A DNA stretch of 64,000 bases from Thalassospira sp. MCCC 1A01428 (GTDB lineage: Bacteria; Pseudomonadota; Alphaproteobacteria; Rhodospirillales; Thalassospiraceae), in assembly GCF_002115825.1 (NCBI RefSeq), contig NZ_JFJZ01000002.1, forward strand, positions 124,001-188,000, written 5' to 3'. How positions within the stretch are numbered: position 1 is the stretch's first letter; each line of letters opens with the position of its first letter. The translations under genes were made by a program, and so were the position numbers. This document shows, in pieces, positions 27,878 through 37,179 of the stretch. The notes below the pieces were generated by a model. It saw only the letters and a program-made list of their open reading frames with translations. It searched no databases and had not been told where the DNA came from.

Positions 27878-28158
27878 GCAGGGTGGTTCCTTGCGGTTTG
27901 GTTGCACAAGGCGGCAAGATATAAATCTGATGTTATCCCTAATATGTGGGGAAAACATGGCGTTGCCAAGGACCGCTGCCCGACAATCGGGATGGCAACC
28001 GGTGCCGGTCATGGTTATAGTGTTTTTGCTGACCGGTTATCGGGCCTTTGCCCCCGTATTTACAGCCCTATTTCCTGCCAGCGTTGTGTATACCGCCCCG
28101 TGATGTCGGCATTTTTGCCCTTTTATTGCCCGACATCAGCCACCTCACTGGAACCATT

Positions 28159-29397
28159 TTGACCGCGCACGCCCCCGGCCCGTCCATTTTTCGCGACCGA
28201 AATTTTATACTGTTCCTGACGGGACAGGCGATTAGCACGCAAGGTTTATGGATCGAAAAAATAGCCATGTCCTGGCTGGCCTGGTCTTTAACCGGGTCGG
28301 CCTTTTGGACAGGATTAATTGCCGCGCTGCATTTTGCCCCCGCGTTTTTTTTCGGACCGGTTTTTGGCGTGATTACCGACCGGGTTGATTTGCGTCGGGC
28401 TGCCATTTTTTTAAATTTACTGATGGCCTGCACATCGTTTTTTCTGATGGGGCTGTCTTATAGCGGGCATGTCACGCTGGGCTGGATGGTGGTGATTGCG
28501 ACCTGCAACGGCATTTTGGCCAGTGCGACAACACCGGTACGTTTGTCTTTGGTGCCTGCAATTGTGCCGCGCGAATATATGAGCCGGGCCGTAACATATG
28601 CGGCGATGAATTTTAACCTGTCCCGTCTGGTTGGGCCGGCCATTGGCGGGCTGGTGATTGCATGGTTTGATGTCGGGACGGCGTTTTTGCTTAATGCCAT
28701 CAGTTATCTGCCCTTCATTGTCGCGATGATGCTGGTTCGTATTAACAGCGTAAGCGGGGCACAAATACCTCATCGCCGAATCTGGGCTGCCTTAATCGAT
28801 GGTGCGCGTTATGCGATCGGTGATCCGATGATCCGCGCCATGCTTTTGCTGTCTTGTGTAATTGCAATTGTTGGTCGAGGGATGCTGGAACTGATGCCGG
28901 TTTTTGCCGAAGCCGCCTATGATAGTGGTGTTACCGGGCTGGGTGTTTTGTCGTCTGCCGGGGGCTTGGGTGCGGTTATTTCCACATTTATTTTGTCGCG
29001 CACCAAATCAGACCCGCAAAGTTTTCAAAGGGTTGCCGTTTTAGGCGCTTTTTTATCCGGGGCGGCCATGCTGGCGTTATGTTTTTGCCCGTGGTTTGAA
29101 CTGGCCGTCTTTTTGGTCGGGGTGGCCGGGTTTGGTCTTACGGCGGTGGGGGTGGGGTCGCAAACGGCATTGCAATTGACTGTCGACAACACCCTGCGAG
29201 GCCGTGTAATGAGCTTCTGGAGCGCCACCAGTTTTGGTGGCGTTGCGTTGGGTGGCACCGTTCTGGGGGCGATCTCGCAATGGACCGACATCCGTGTAAC
29301 TGCGGGTGGGGCCGGTTTGTTGATTATGCTGGTGGCATTGGTGGCGATCTGGCGGTTAGGCCGGGCGGCTTCGCCGGAAATGTCGGCGGCGGAATAA
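28159..29397 (+). CDS. Major facilitator superfamily exporter
   Basis: A 412-residue MFS protein with about ten to twelve hydrophobic segments. It resembles the EntS/MFS_3 group of drug and siderophore exporters: DRNFILFLTGQAISTQGLWIE (first helix), GVITDRVDLRRAA (loop 2-3 motif A), and LGLLG-like repeats. The N-terminus is uncertain. No ATG lies in frame near the first helix; TTG 28159, six bases after GGA, is the best candidate. Two further codons upstream (28156 ATT and more distant TTGs) are possible. It is divergent from the acyltransferase/hydrolase gene. The substrate is unknown. Confidence 0.78.
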   Translation: MTAHAPGPSIFRDRNFILFLTGQAISTQGLWIEKIAMSWLAWSLTGSAFWTGLIAALHFAPAFFFGPVFGVITDRVDLRRAAIFLNLLMACTSFFLMGLSYSGHVTLGWMVVIATCNGILASATTPVRLSLVPAIVPREYMSRAVTYAAMNFNLSRLVGPAIGGLVIAWFDVGTAFLLNAISYLPFIVAMMLVRINSVSGAQIPHRRIWAALIDGARYAIGDPMIRAMLLLSCVIAIVGRGMLELMPVFAEAAYDSGVTGLGVLSSAGGLGAVISTFILSRTKSDPQSFQRVAVLGAFLSGAAMLALCFCPWFELAVFLVGVAGFGLTAVGVGSQTALQLTVDNTLRGRVMSFWSATSFGGVALGGTVLGAISQWTDIRVTAGGAGLLIMLVALVAIWRLGRAASPEMSAAE

Positions 29398-29497
29398 CTT
29401 AATTCTGTATCATAAGGTTGATGCAGAAGTGACTGTGTAAACACTTGTTTAAACATCGATAGGGTATGGTGGAATGCAGTTATTTGGGGGTCGTGGA

Positions 29498-30073
29498 ATG
29501 CGTCAGCTTGCGATTGTCTGTCTGAGTTTGGTTTTAGCCGGGTGTTTTTCTACCGCCAATAGTGCGACCGGTGTGTCTGTTCAGCCCGATTTGGATCGCG
29601 ATGCGCGTGTTACCCAGGTTGCCCATGTATCTTTGCCATCAGCACGGTTAAACAGTTTCCCCCCTACCGACGAATTTTTGCAATGTGTGCCCTATGCCCG
29701 GGCGGTTTCGGGCATTGAAATTTATGGCGATGCCTGGACCTGGTGGGGTAAAGCCAAAAACCAGTTCAAACGTGGCAATACGCCGGTTGTCGGGTCGGTT
29801 CTGGCGTTCAAAAAAACCAAACGCTTGCGATATGGTCATGTTGCTGTGGTTGCTGCTGTTCTTGATAAACGTCATATTCTGGTTAACCAGGCCAATTGGG
29901 GCAGTGATTCCCGTACGCGCGGCAAAGTGCATTTGCGCCAGCCGGTCGAGGATGTTTCGCCCAAAAACGACTGGACCCAGTTACGCCTGATGAACACGAT
30001 TGGCACATTTGGCCGAATTTACCCGTCGCACGGGTTTATCTATCAGCCCAGTGAAACAGCCGAGGCCAACTAG
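29498..30073 (+). CDS. CHAP-domain lipoprotein (putative peptidoglycan amidase/endopeptidase)
   Basis: A 191-residue exported protein. A lipobox LAGC occurs at about residues 13-16 after a short hydrophobic core (MRQLAIVCLSLVLAGC), so it is probably an outer-membrane lipoprotein. The CHAP fold shows the catalytic Cys in LQCVPYARAVSG, GDAWTWWGKA, the catalytic His in YGHVAVVAAV and a polar residue in VNQANWG. CHAP enzymes usually cut peptidoglycan cross-links or the amide bond. ATG 29498 follows GGGGG by seven bases; ATG 29474 is an alternative. A terminator follows. Confidence 0.82.
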   Translation: MRQLAIVCLSLVLAGCFSTANSATGVSVQPDLDRDARVTQVAHVSLPSARLNSFPPTDEFLQCVPYARAVSGIEIYGDAWTWWGKAKNQFKRGNTPVVGSVLAFKKTKRLRYGHVAVVAAVLDKRHILVNQANWGSDSRTRGKVHLRQPVEDVSPKNDWTQLRLMNTIGTFGRIYPSHGFIYQPSETAEAN

Positions 30074-31052
30074 ATTACTGCCGTTCCATTCGGCCTCTTT
30101 GCCTGGTCTTTACCTTGAATACACTATCGCCCGCCTGTGTTTTATCATTGGCGGGTTTTGTGTTTTAAGGGCGCAGTTGCTGTTGCTTGCGGGTTTAACG
30201 GGCGGTGTGCTGTGCCATTTGGTGTCGGCTGATCTCTCTTCATCTTGTCGACCCCCGTCCGATTTGCTCTCGGATCAGTCTGCTTGCCGGCCCTGGCTCC
30301 GCCTCGCCCGCCCCGTCTGATTTTAAAGTCGTTCCGCCCTGCTTAACCCGAATTGGCGCTTATAATAAGGGGTTAGATGCTGCTGAAAATTGCCCGTGAT
30401 TTTGCTGAAAGAAGGTCAAATTTGATGTGTTTTTCTGTTTGCAGGTTATGATCATAAAAAAGACCAAATAACAGGCGCTTATATAAACTTCCGCATGATT
30501 TACTTCAAAAATTGAAATAATTTCGGGTACACGCAAACAATACTGCTCAGCTTTTTCCTGCTATGATTTTTGTCAGAAATTGACTTTTTCAGAACAACGA
30601 ATCTGGCGTAAAAAATTTGTGGCTGACTGAAAGTGTCGCCCTTGATATAGGAAAATTATACTTTTTTATCAAAATACTATCCTGTTGGTCTGATTTGATG
30701 CTTTAACATTTTTAAATTGATTTAAAAGTTAAAGTAGTTTCTGAGTTTTTTCAGATAGCGATCTGGCATGGATTTGTCCGTATCCCCGAATTGGACAGCG
30801 TGTTGTGGGATCGTTTTGATAAAATTTGCACTTGAAGGCTGTTTCATCGTTTTTTGCGTACTGCTCGTTGGTTTTTCGAACGTTTTGATGAGAAAAATGG
30901 TTCAATTTTCATCGTATTTTCAAAGCACTGATCCTGATTTTTAATCAATTGGATTTTAAAATTTCCCCGTGACGTTTGATTTCTCTCAAAGTTTTATCTG
31001 CGGGTGGGGCGCATAGTTCTGCCTTCGATCTGTTGTTTACGGAAACCATGCC
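30074..31052. other. Gene-free stretch, AT-rich in its second half
   Basis: About 980 bases with no supported gene. A terminator lies at 30130-30160. From about 30400 to 30970 the sequence is visibly more AT-rich than the rest of the window, with many A and T runs and stop codons in all frames. A TTGACT at 30580-30585 has no convincing -10 partner. The region may hold the promoter of the ATPase gene, a small RNA, or the remains of a lost gene. Confidence 0.6.
30130..30160 (+). terminator. Rho-independent terminator after the CHAP gene
   Basis: CCCGCC (30130-30135) pairs with GGCGGG (30150-30155), followed by TTTTGTGTTTT. Confidence 0.65.
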
Positions 31053-33644
31053 ATGTCAGATGATCTGGAAGGGCGGGACAACAATCACTCTCGCCATCGT
31101 GCTGCTCCCTCCTCTGCTCCTGCCCCGATACCTCCTAAAAAGTCTTCCTCCACCTCCGCTTCTGGCCCTGGCACTTCTGCCTCATCCGGGCCGCTTGAAA
31201 ACCCGACCGATATTCAGACCGGCCTTGCCACGGCGGATGCCCAAAACCGCCTCGCCAGCGATGGTCCCAATGTTATTGCCGAACAGACGCAAAATGTCTG
31301 GTGGAAGCTGTTGTCCTATTTTTGGGGACCAATCCCCTGGATGATCGAGGTTGCGGCCATTTTATCGGCTGCGGTTCAGCATTGGGCCGACTTCGCCATT
31401 ATCCTGATCATGCTTTTGTTAAATGCGGGTGTCGGCTTTTGGCAGGAATTCAAGGCGGATAATGCCATTGCGGCATTGAAAAACCAGCTGGCCCTGAATG
31501 CCCGTGTGTTGCGTGATGGCAAATGGCGGGAAATACCGGCGCGTGATCTGGTGTGCGGTGATATCGTTTCGCTGCGACTGGGCAATATTATTCCTGCCGA
31601 TGCCCGCCTGGTGGGCGGTGATTATCTGGCTGTGGATCAGTCCGCGTTAACGGGGGAATCGTTGCCGGTTGATAAAAAAGCCGGCGATGATGTCTATTCA
31701 GGTTCGATTGCGAAAATGGGCGAAATGACAGCCCAGATTACGGCGACGGGCATGAATACCTATTTTGGCAAAACCGCAAGGCTGGTGCAAAACGCCGGCA
31801 ATATTTCGCATTTTCAAAAAGCGGTGATGCGGATTGGCAATTTTTTGATTTTGTCGACCCTTGGCCTTGTTGCCATCATTTTAACCGTGGCACTGTTTCG
31901 CGGTGACCCGTGGTTTGAAACCGTTTTGTTTGCGTTGATCCTGACAGTGGCGGCGATCCCGGTTGCCCTGCCGGCTGTATTATCGGTAACCATGGCGGTG
32001 GGTGCGGAAAAACTGGCCCGTCTTAAAGCCATTGTGTCGCGCCTTGTTGCGATCGAGGAACTGGCCGGGATCGACATTTTATGTTCGGATAAAACCGGCA
32101 CCCTTACCCAGAACCGGTTAACCCTGGGGGAGCCGATAATATTGGCAGCAAAAGACAGGGATGATCTTTTGCTGGCGGCGGCATTGGCCTCGCGTCCCGA
32201 AGGGGGCGATGCGATTGATCAGGCGGTGATAGGCGGCCTTAACGGCCAGGCGATTTCGCCTTCCTGTCAAACGACCGCTTTTCATCCGTTCGACCCGGTA
32301 TCCAAACGTGCAGAAGCAACTGTTATCTGTGACGGAAAGCCGTTTCAGGTCGCCAAGGGGGCGCCACAGGTTATTTTAAAGCTGGTTTCGCCAGATGCCG
32401 CCATTGTTAAAACAGTGAGTGATGCGGTTGATGATATGGCGGCACGCGGGTATCGCACCATTGGTGTGGCACGTCGTGTGGTGGCAGAAACATCAACAGG
32501 GATGGATGCGAAAGATGCCGGGGCATGGCAATTTTTGGGCCTGTTGCCCTTGTTTGACCCGCCCCGCGAGGATGCCGCCCAAACCGTGCGGGAAGCCGCA
32601 GCGATGGGGGTGGATATTAAAATGGTTACCGGCGACCACGAAGCCATCGCCCGGCAAATTGCCACTTCTTTGGGTATGGGACACAATATCCTGCCTGCCG
32701 ATCAGGCCTTTGGGGATGGCATACCGGCAATTAGTGCGGCTGCCATTGAACAGGCAGATGGCTATGCCCGGGTATTTCCCGAACATAAATACGCCATCGT
32801 CAAGGAATTGCAGGATCGTGGGCATATTATTGGTATGACCGGTGATGGCGTCAATGATGCCCCTGCCCTAAAGCAGGCCGATGTTGGCATTGCGGTAAGT
32901 GGTGCCACCGACGCGGCACGGGCGGCAGCTGATCTGGTGTTAACGGCACCGGGCCTGTCGGTGATTACCACCGCAATAGAAGAAGCACGGCGGATATTTG
33001 AACGCATGGGCAGTTATGCCACCTATCGGATATCGGAGACGATCCGGGTGTTGCTGTTCATGACGATATCGATTTTGGTGTTTAATTTCTACCCCGTGAC
33101 TGCCGTCATGATCGTGTTGCTGGCCCTGCTAAACGATTTTCCGATCATGATGATTGCCTATGATAATGCGCCGGTATCCCCCCGTCCGGTGCGGTGGGAT
33201 ATGGCGACGACGCTGACCATGTCGTGCATGTTGGGTGTTTTGGGCGTTGTGGCATCGTTCCTGTTGTTCTGGATTTGTGAACAATATCTGCATCTTGACC
33301 GTGGGTTAATTCAGTCGCTGATTTTCCTGAAATTGCTGGTGGCTGGCCATTTAACGATTTATCTGACCCGTAACAAAGGTGCTATCTGGCATAAACCGTG
33401 GCCTAGCCTGAAGCTGTTTATCGCCACTGAAATTACCCAGATTGTTGGCACACTGGCGGCCGTCTATGGCTGGTTCATTACCCCGGTTGGCTGGAAATAT
33501 GCCTTGTTGATCTGGGCTTATGCGCTGATCTGGTTTGTGATCAATAGTGGCTTTAAAATTATGGCTTATCGCTTGCTGGCGTATCGTGAAGCCCGTCAGG
33601 CCCGCCATATTGCCCGTATGACCGATGTGTTTCATTCACATTGA
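31053..33644 (+). CDS. P-type ATPase, plasma-membrane H+-ATPase type (IIIA)
   Basis: An 863-residue cation pump closest to plant/fungal-type proton ATPases. The N-terminal 50 residues are a Ser/Pro/Ala-rich low-complexity tail. TGES (200-203) lies in the actuator domain. Helix M4 contains AIPVALPAVL (301-310). Asp346 in CSDKTGTLT is phosphorylated. KGAP, MVTGD and MTGDGVNDAPALKQADVGIA mark the nucleotide and hinge regions. The C-terminal helices contain LNDFPIMMIAYDN. The window shows no regulatory subunit. It likely drives proton export or pH balance; ion specificity is inferred from the M4 sequence. The ATG follows GGAAACC, and the AT-rich leader precedes it. Confidence 0.9.
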   Translation: MSDDLEGRDNNHSRHRAAPSSAPAPIPPKKSSSTSASGPGTSASSGPLENPTDIQTGLATADAQNRLASDGPNVIAEQTQNVWWKLLSYFWGPIPWMIEVAAILSAAVQHWADFAIILIMLLLNAGVGFWQEFKADNAIAALKNQLALNARVLRDGKWREIPARDLVCGDIVSLRLGNIIPADARLVGGDYLAVDQSALTGESLPVDKKAGDDVYSGSIAKMGEMTAQITATGMNTYFGKTARLVQNAGNISHFQKAVMRIGNFLILSTLGLVAIILTVALFRGDPWFETVLFALILTVAAIPVALPAVLSVTMAVGAEKLARLKAIVSRLVAIEELAGIDILCSDKTGTLTQNRLTLGEPIILAAKDRDDLLLAAALASRPEGGDAIDQAVIGGLNGQAISPSCQTTAFHPFDPVSKRAEATVICDGKPFQVAKGAPQVILKLVSPDAAIVKTVSDAVDDMAARGYRTIGVARRVVAETSTGMDAKDAGAWQFLGLLPLFDPPREDAAQTVREAAAMGVDIKMVTGDHEAIARQIATSLGMGHNILPADQAFGDGIPAISAAAIEQADGYARVFPEHKYAIVKELQDRGHIIGMTGDGVNDAPALKQADVGIAVSGATDAARAAADLVLTAPGLSVITTAIEEARRIFERMGSYATYRISETIRVLLFMTISILVFNFYPVTAVMIVLLALLNDFPIMMIAYDNAPVSPRPVRWDMATTLTMSCMLGVLGVVASFLLFWICEQYLHLDRGLIQSLIFLKLLVAGHLTIYLTRNKGAIWHKPWPSLKLFIATEITQIVGTLAAVYGWFITPVGWKYALLIWAYALIWFVINSGFKIMAYRLLAYREARQARHIARMTDVFHSH

Positions 33645-33665
33645 TGCGGCCTGATCAAACATAAC

Positions 33666-33702
33666 AAAAAGCGACCCGGATTTTCACGGGCCGCTTTTTT
33701 TT
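33666..33702 (+). terminator. Rho-independent terminator after the P-type ATPase
   Basis: AAAAGCG-A-CCCG pairs with CGGG-C-CGCTTTT, and the T-run extends to eight. The sequence is also A-rich upstream, so the minus strand may use it as well. Confidence 0.85.
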
Positions 33703-33810
33703 CCGGGCCATCGTCGGATGTGGAAAAATGGCGAAGGCCCGCTGACAGGCACTTCGCCAGAATGAACCTTGCGCGGGTGGGGTGCGCAGGTTCGGGGGAG
33801 TGAGTGATGA

Positions 33811-34809
33811 TCAGGCCGTTGTAACCGACACCGGAACAGGGCCGAGAGCAGCAAAAAGGGCCGTATCGCAATCTTCTTCCGGGTTTGGTGTGGTCAGAAG
33901 TTTTTCACCGTAAAACACCGAATTGGCCCCGGCCATTAGGCACATGATTTGGGCCTCGCGACCAAGATCAGTCCGCCCTGCCGACAGGCGCAAGGTGGAT
34001 TTTGGCATGGTGATGCGCGCGGTTGCGATCATGCGGACCAGTTCCAGGGCATCGACGGGCGCGCGATGGGCAAGTGGCGTTCCCGCCACGGGGACCAGCG
34101 CGTTAATCGGCACACTTTCAGGATGGGGGGCAAACCCGGCCAGAACATGGAGCATCGATGCCCGGTCACGGATACTTTCGCCCATGCCAATAATCCCGCC
34201 ACAGCAAAGATCAATCCCGGCGCCGCGTACGGCGGCAAGGGTATCAAGCCGGTCCTGATAGGTTCGGGTCGAGATGATCTGGCTGTAATATTCCGGGCTG
34301 GTATCAAGGTTATGGTTATAGGCCGTTAACCCGGCCGCAGCCAGGCGTTCGGCGTGCCGGGTTTCAAGCATGCCAAGGGTCACGCAGGCTTCCATGCCAA
34401 GATCGCGCACACCGCGAACCATGTCGATTACCGCGTCAAAAGCGGCCCCGTCGCGCACGCGGCGCCACGCGGCCCCCATGCAAAAACGGTCTGCCCCGGC
34501 GGCTTTGGCGCGGGCTGCCATTTTTAAAACGATCCCGGGGTCCATTAACTGTTCCTTGCCCAGTGTGACCTCGCGGTGGTGGGCCGATTGCGGGCAATAG
34601 GCGCAATCTTCGGGGCAGCCGCCGGTTTTGATCGACAGCAGGCTGGCCTTTTGCACGGCATTCGGGTCGTGATGGGCCCGATGGACCGCGCTGGCGCGGC
34701 CCATCAGTTCCAGCAGGGGCAGGCGATAGATCGCCTCGATCTCGTCCACGCTCCAGTCATGGCGGATGGTTTGATCGATTGCCGGGTTTTGGGTGGGATG
34801 GCTGTCCAT
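33811..34809 (-). CDS. bioB: Biotin synthase
   Basis: BioB is the radical SAM enzyme that inserts sulphur into dethiobiotin. The 332-residue protein has CPEDCAYC (Cys65, Cys69, Cys72), which binds the 4Fe-4S cluster. [18 protein letters not shown] and [21 protein letters not shown] are family signatures. [16 protein letters not shown] and [13 protein letters not shown] follow, with RLSAGRTDL near the end. Its ATG overlaps the bioY stop by one base (TAATG), so bioY-bioB is an operon. bioF, bioD and bioA are not in the window. Confidence 0.97.
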   Translation of the reverse strand: MDSHPTQNPAIDQTIRHDWSVDEIEAIYRLPLLELMGRASAVHRAHHDPNAVQKASLLSIKTGGCPEDCAYCPQSAHHREVTLGKEQLMDPGIVLKMAARAKAAGADRFCMGAAWRRVRDGAAFDAVIDMVRGVRDLGMEACVTLGMLETRHAERLAAAGLTAYNHNLDTSPEYYSQIISTRTYQDRLDTLAAVRGAGIDLCCGGIIGMGESIRDRASMLHVLAGFAPHPESVPINALVPVAGTPLAHRAPVDALELVRMIATARITMPKSTLRLSAGRTDLGREAQIMCLMAGANSVFYGEKLLTTPNPEEDCDTALFAALGPVPVSVTTA

Positions 34810-35408
34810 TATGCGTTGCCATCCTGATTGCGGTTGGCAAAGCGGGTGCAGGCCGCACTGCCAAAGGCAACAAGAGCAATTTTCAGGGTGTCGCCGAGAA
34901 GGAACGGCGTGAAGCCGTATTGGGCAACCTTTTCAAGCGGAACGAAAACCGCAAGCCATGCCAGACCCAGAACATAGACCGGGATCATGCCGACCATCAT
35001 GATGCCAAAACGGGCCAATGTGCCGCGCCCCTGTGCAAGACTTCCGACCAGCCATGATGCCATCAGGTAACCCAACAGATAGCCGCCGGTTGGCCCGACA
35101 ATATAGGAAAGCCCGATACCGCGTTCCGGTGTGCCGGCAAAAACAGGCAAACCAACGGCCCCCGCAGCTAGATAAGCAAGAAAGGTTGCGCTGGCAACGC
35201 GGGGTCCGGTCGCCAGCGCAATTGCCATAACCGCCATGGTTTGCAGGGTCATCGGCACCGGCCAGAAAGGAACGGTTATTTTGGCACTTGCGGTCAGCAC
35301 GGCGATACCGGCCAGAATCATCAGGCTGTATTTCAGGCCCGTTTTTGTTTCCGGTTTTGATTCTGTCACGATGCGGGTTTCTGCCGGTTTGGACACGGTG
35401 TTGTTCAT
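34809..35408 (-). CDS. bioY: Biotin transporter BioY
   Basis: A 199-residue integral membrane substrate-binding (S) component of the energy-coupling-factor biotin uptake system. About six helices occur, with family stretches [34 protein letters not shown] and [15 protein letters not shown]. No bioM or bioN ATPase/transmembrane genes are adjacent, so it may act alone or with a shared module. A BioR box lies 35-44 bases before its ATG, so it is probably repressed by BioR. Its first 25 residues are polar. Confidence 0.93.
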   Translation of the reverse strand: MNNTVSKPAETRIVTESKPETKTGLKYSLMILAGIAVLTASAKITVPFWPVPMTLQTMAVMAIALATGPRVASATFLAYLAAGAVGLPVFAGTPERGIGLSYIVGPTGGYLLGYLMASWLVGSLAQGRGTLARFGIMMVGMIPVYVLGLAWLAVFVPLEKVAQYGFTPFLLGDTLKIALVAFGSAACTRFANRNQDGNA

Positions 35409-35442
35409 GGTGATTTGATCCTTCTGTGGAGCGTTCTTAAAA

Positions 35443-35452
35443 TTATAGATAA
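35443..35452 (-). promoter_or_regulatory. BioR box upstream of bioY
   Basis: TTATAGATAA is the reverse complement of TTATCTATAA, the published BioR operator. It lies in the promoter region of bioY-bioB. Confidence 0.75.
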
Positions 35453-35505
35453 AAACGAATCTGATCTATTAATTACGCCGTGACAGAAGGGTAAAATCAA
35501 TCGAA

Positions 35506-35515
35506 AAATAGATAA
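35506..35515 (-). promoter_or_regulatory. Imperfect BioR-like box
   Basis: AAATAGATAA matches eight of ten positions of the box at 35443-35452. It is about 60 bases further from bioY and may allow cooperative binding; it may also be chance in this AT-rich region. Confidence 0.35.
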
Positions 35516-35580
35516 TGAGAGCGTTCATGTGGGTTTTTGGAAGAATTAATGAGTATCTTACTGATTTAATGAGTTTATTT

Positions 35581-35590
35581 TTATCTATAA
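35581..35590 (-). promoter_or_regulatory. Distal BioR box between bioR and bioY
   Basis: A perfect TTATCTATAA, 139 bases upstream of the first bioY box. Spaced sites suggest looping or cooperative repression, but this is inference. Confidence 0.6.
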
Positions 35591-35681
35591 AATAATAAGT
35601 GGGCGCACAAATATGCACCCGCAATGCTCAAAGGCAGGCAGGTTTGTCATCCGGGACAGAATTTCAGGGGCAAAAAGACGT

Positions 35682-36332
35682 TCAGGAAAGGGTTTTCAGG
35701 CGAGGTTTGGCACCCGGTTTGGCACCAATCCATTTGACGTGACGGGCAAGGGTGGCGGCGGCGACGTCAAATTGCCGGTCGCGCAGGGCTTTCAGGATGG
35801 CGCGGTGATCCTGATCAGTCGGGGCCCCCCATTCCATGCGAAAGCCGGAAAACAGGAAGCGGGCACTGGCGGCGTGCAGGTCGTCAATCGTTGTTAGCAA
35901 ACGTGGCATGCCACACGGGGTCAGGATCAGGCGGTGAAAGGCGCGATTGGTTTCTTCCCATGCCCGGACATCAGCGGCATTTTCTCCGGCGCGGTTAATT
36001 GCCTCGGCCTCGTCCAGAATGGCGGTGGTTAAATGCGGGGCTGCGTGGCGCAGGGCCAGAACTTCAAGCGATGCGCGCATTTCGGCGACTTCGCGAACTT
36101 CGGCAATATCAAAACTTGCCACCCGCACACCCCGGCGTGGTTCACTTACCACCAGTCCCTGTGCTTCGAGGCGGCGAAAGGCTTCGCGCACGGGGACATG
36201 GCTTGCGCCGAATTCCTCGGCGAAGTGATCCTGCCTTAATTTGCTGCCCGGTGCGATATGCCCGGCGATGATCCGGTCGGCCAATGCGCGCGTGATCTTG
36301 CCGGTAATCGTATTGTCTTTGTCGCTTGTCAT
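35682..36332 (-). CDS. bioR: GntR-family biotin regulator BioR
   Basis: A 216-residue GntR/FCD-type repressor. The winged helix (about 10-75) contains PGSKLRQDHFAEEFGASHVPVREAF and LEAQGLVVSEPRRGVRVA. The C-terminal FCD helices include EMRASLEVLALRHAAP and ETNRAFHRLIL. BioR controls biotin genes in many alphaproteobacteria. Four nearby TTATAGATAA-type sites, one directly at its own start, support that identity over other FCD regulators. It is on the same strand as bioY-bioB but 273 bases away. The start at 36332 is followed by MTSDKDN; no strong ribosome binding site is seen because the operator occupies that place. Confidence 0.85.
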   Translation of the reverse strand: MTSDKDNTITGKITRALADRIIAGHIAPGSKLRQDHFAEEFGASHVPVREAFRRLEAQGLVVSEPRRGVRVASFDIAEVREVAEMRASLEVLALRHAAPHLTTAILDEAEAINRAGENAADVRAWEETNRAFHRLILTPCGMPRLLTTIDDLHAASARFLFSGFRMEWGAPTDQDHRAILKALRDRQFDVAAATLARHVKWIGAKPGAKPRLKTLS

Positions 36333-36336
36333 AATT

Positions 36337-36346
36337 TTATAGATAA
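36337..36346 (-). promoter_or_regulatory. BioR box at the bioR start
   Basis: A perfect TTATAGATAA lies 5-14 bases before the bioR ATG, where it would overlap the ribosome binding region or transcription start. Autorepression is inferred. Confidence 0.7.
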
Positions 36347-36416
36347 TTTGCGCGCCCGAACTTGTCGAGCGCGCATATCGCTATCGGGTAAATTAGGTCA
36401 TTTTCGAATGATATGT

Positions 36417-37163
36417 TTAACAATCCGGTGCGCAATGTTCGTCAGGCATATCGGAGAATGCCTTTCGCAACGCCTGGGACCAGGCATCAGACAGTGCTTT
36501 GAAACCGGTATCTTCGGCTTCGATGCGACGCCGTTCGGAAAATGCACATTTACCTTCGGGTAACACTGCCAGATCCAGCGGCATTCCGACCGATAAATTG
36601 GACCGCAGGGTCGAATCCATCGATAAAAGGGCAGCTTTCACGCCCTCTTCAATCGGTGTTTCCTGGGTAATGACCCGGTCGAGAATGGGTTTGCCGTATT
36701 TGTGTTCGCCAATTTGCAGGTAAGGCGTGTCTTCAGTGGCTTCGATAAAGTTGCCCGCAGCATAAATCAGAAACAGGCGTTGTGCGCCGCCTGCCCGTTG
36801 GCCGCCCAATATAATACTGGCACCGGAGCTTTCCTTGCGTTGTTCCAGTGTGTCCTGGTATTTGTGCTGAACCGACTGCATGGCTTCACCCACCAGTTCG
36901 GCCACGCGAAACATGGTCGGTGCAGTCAGTAAATTATCGCCTTCGGGTGTATCGGGGTCGTCGATGGCTTCGCGCAAAACGCTGACGACGGCTTGTGTGA
37001 TGGCAAGGTTTCCTGCCGTCAGCATCACAATGGCGCGTTCACCAGGAACTTCCCAGGTAAACATTTTGCGATAGCGCGAAATATTATCAAGGCCTGCATT
37101 GGTGCGGGTGTCAGACAGGAAAACCAGCCCTTCATCAAGCATCAGGCCCACGCAATAGGTCAT
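36417..37163 (-). CDS. Proteasome-like peptidase Anbu
   Basis: A 248-residue beta-subunit-like protein of the Anbu (ancestral beta-subunit) group. MTYCVGLMLDEGLVFLSDTR starts it. After loss of Met the catalytic N-terminal nucleophile would be Thr2. Asp18 (LSDTR) and Lys33 (RYRKMF) are the other catalytic residues expected. Further family parts are the NLAITQAVVSVL segment and ESSGASIILGGQ. Unlike HslV or 20S proteasome subunits it forms its own open ring in studied species. It is the last gene of a four-gene operon with a transglutaminase-like protein, an alpha-E protein and an ATP-grasp enzyme. That gene set recurs in bacteria and is predicted to make and cut a peptide tag. Confidence 0.9.
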   Translation of the reverse strand: MTYCVGLMLDEGLVFLSDTRTNAGLDNISRYRKMFTWEVPGERAIVMLTAGNLAITQAVVSVLREAIDDPDTPEGDNLLTAPTMFRVAELVGEAMQSVQHKYQDTLEQRKESSGASIILGGQRAGGAQRLFLIYAAGNFIEATEDTPYLQIGEHKYGKPILDRVITQETPIEEGVKAALLSMDSTLRSNLSVGMPLDLAVLPEGKCAFSERRRIEAEDTGFKALSDAWSQALRKAFSDMPDEHCAPDC

Positions 37164-37179
37164 TTTTTCTTACGTCCAG

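Noticed and set aside
29400-30320. Frames overlapping and following the CHAP gene
   Set aside because: They are shifted frames of the CHAP gene running into its terminator, with no ribosome binding site or protein features.
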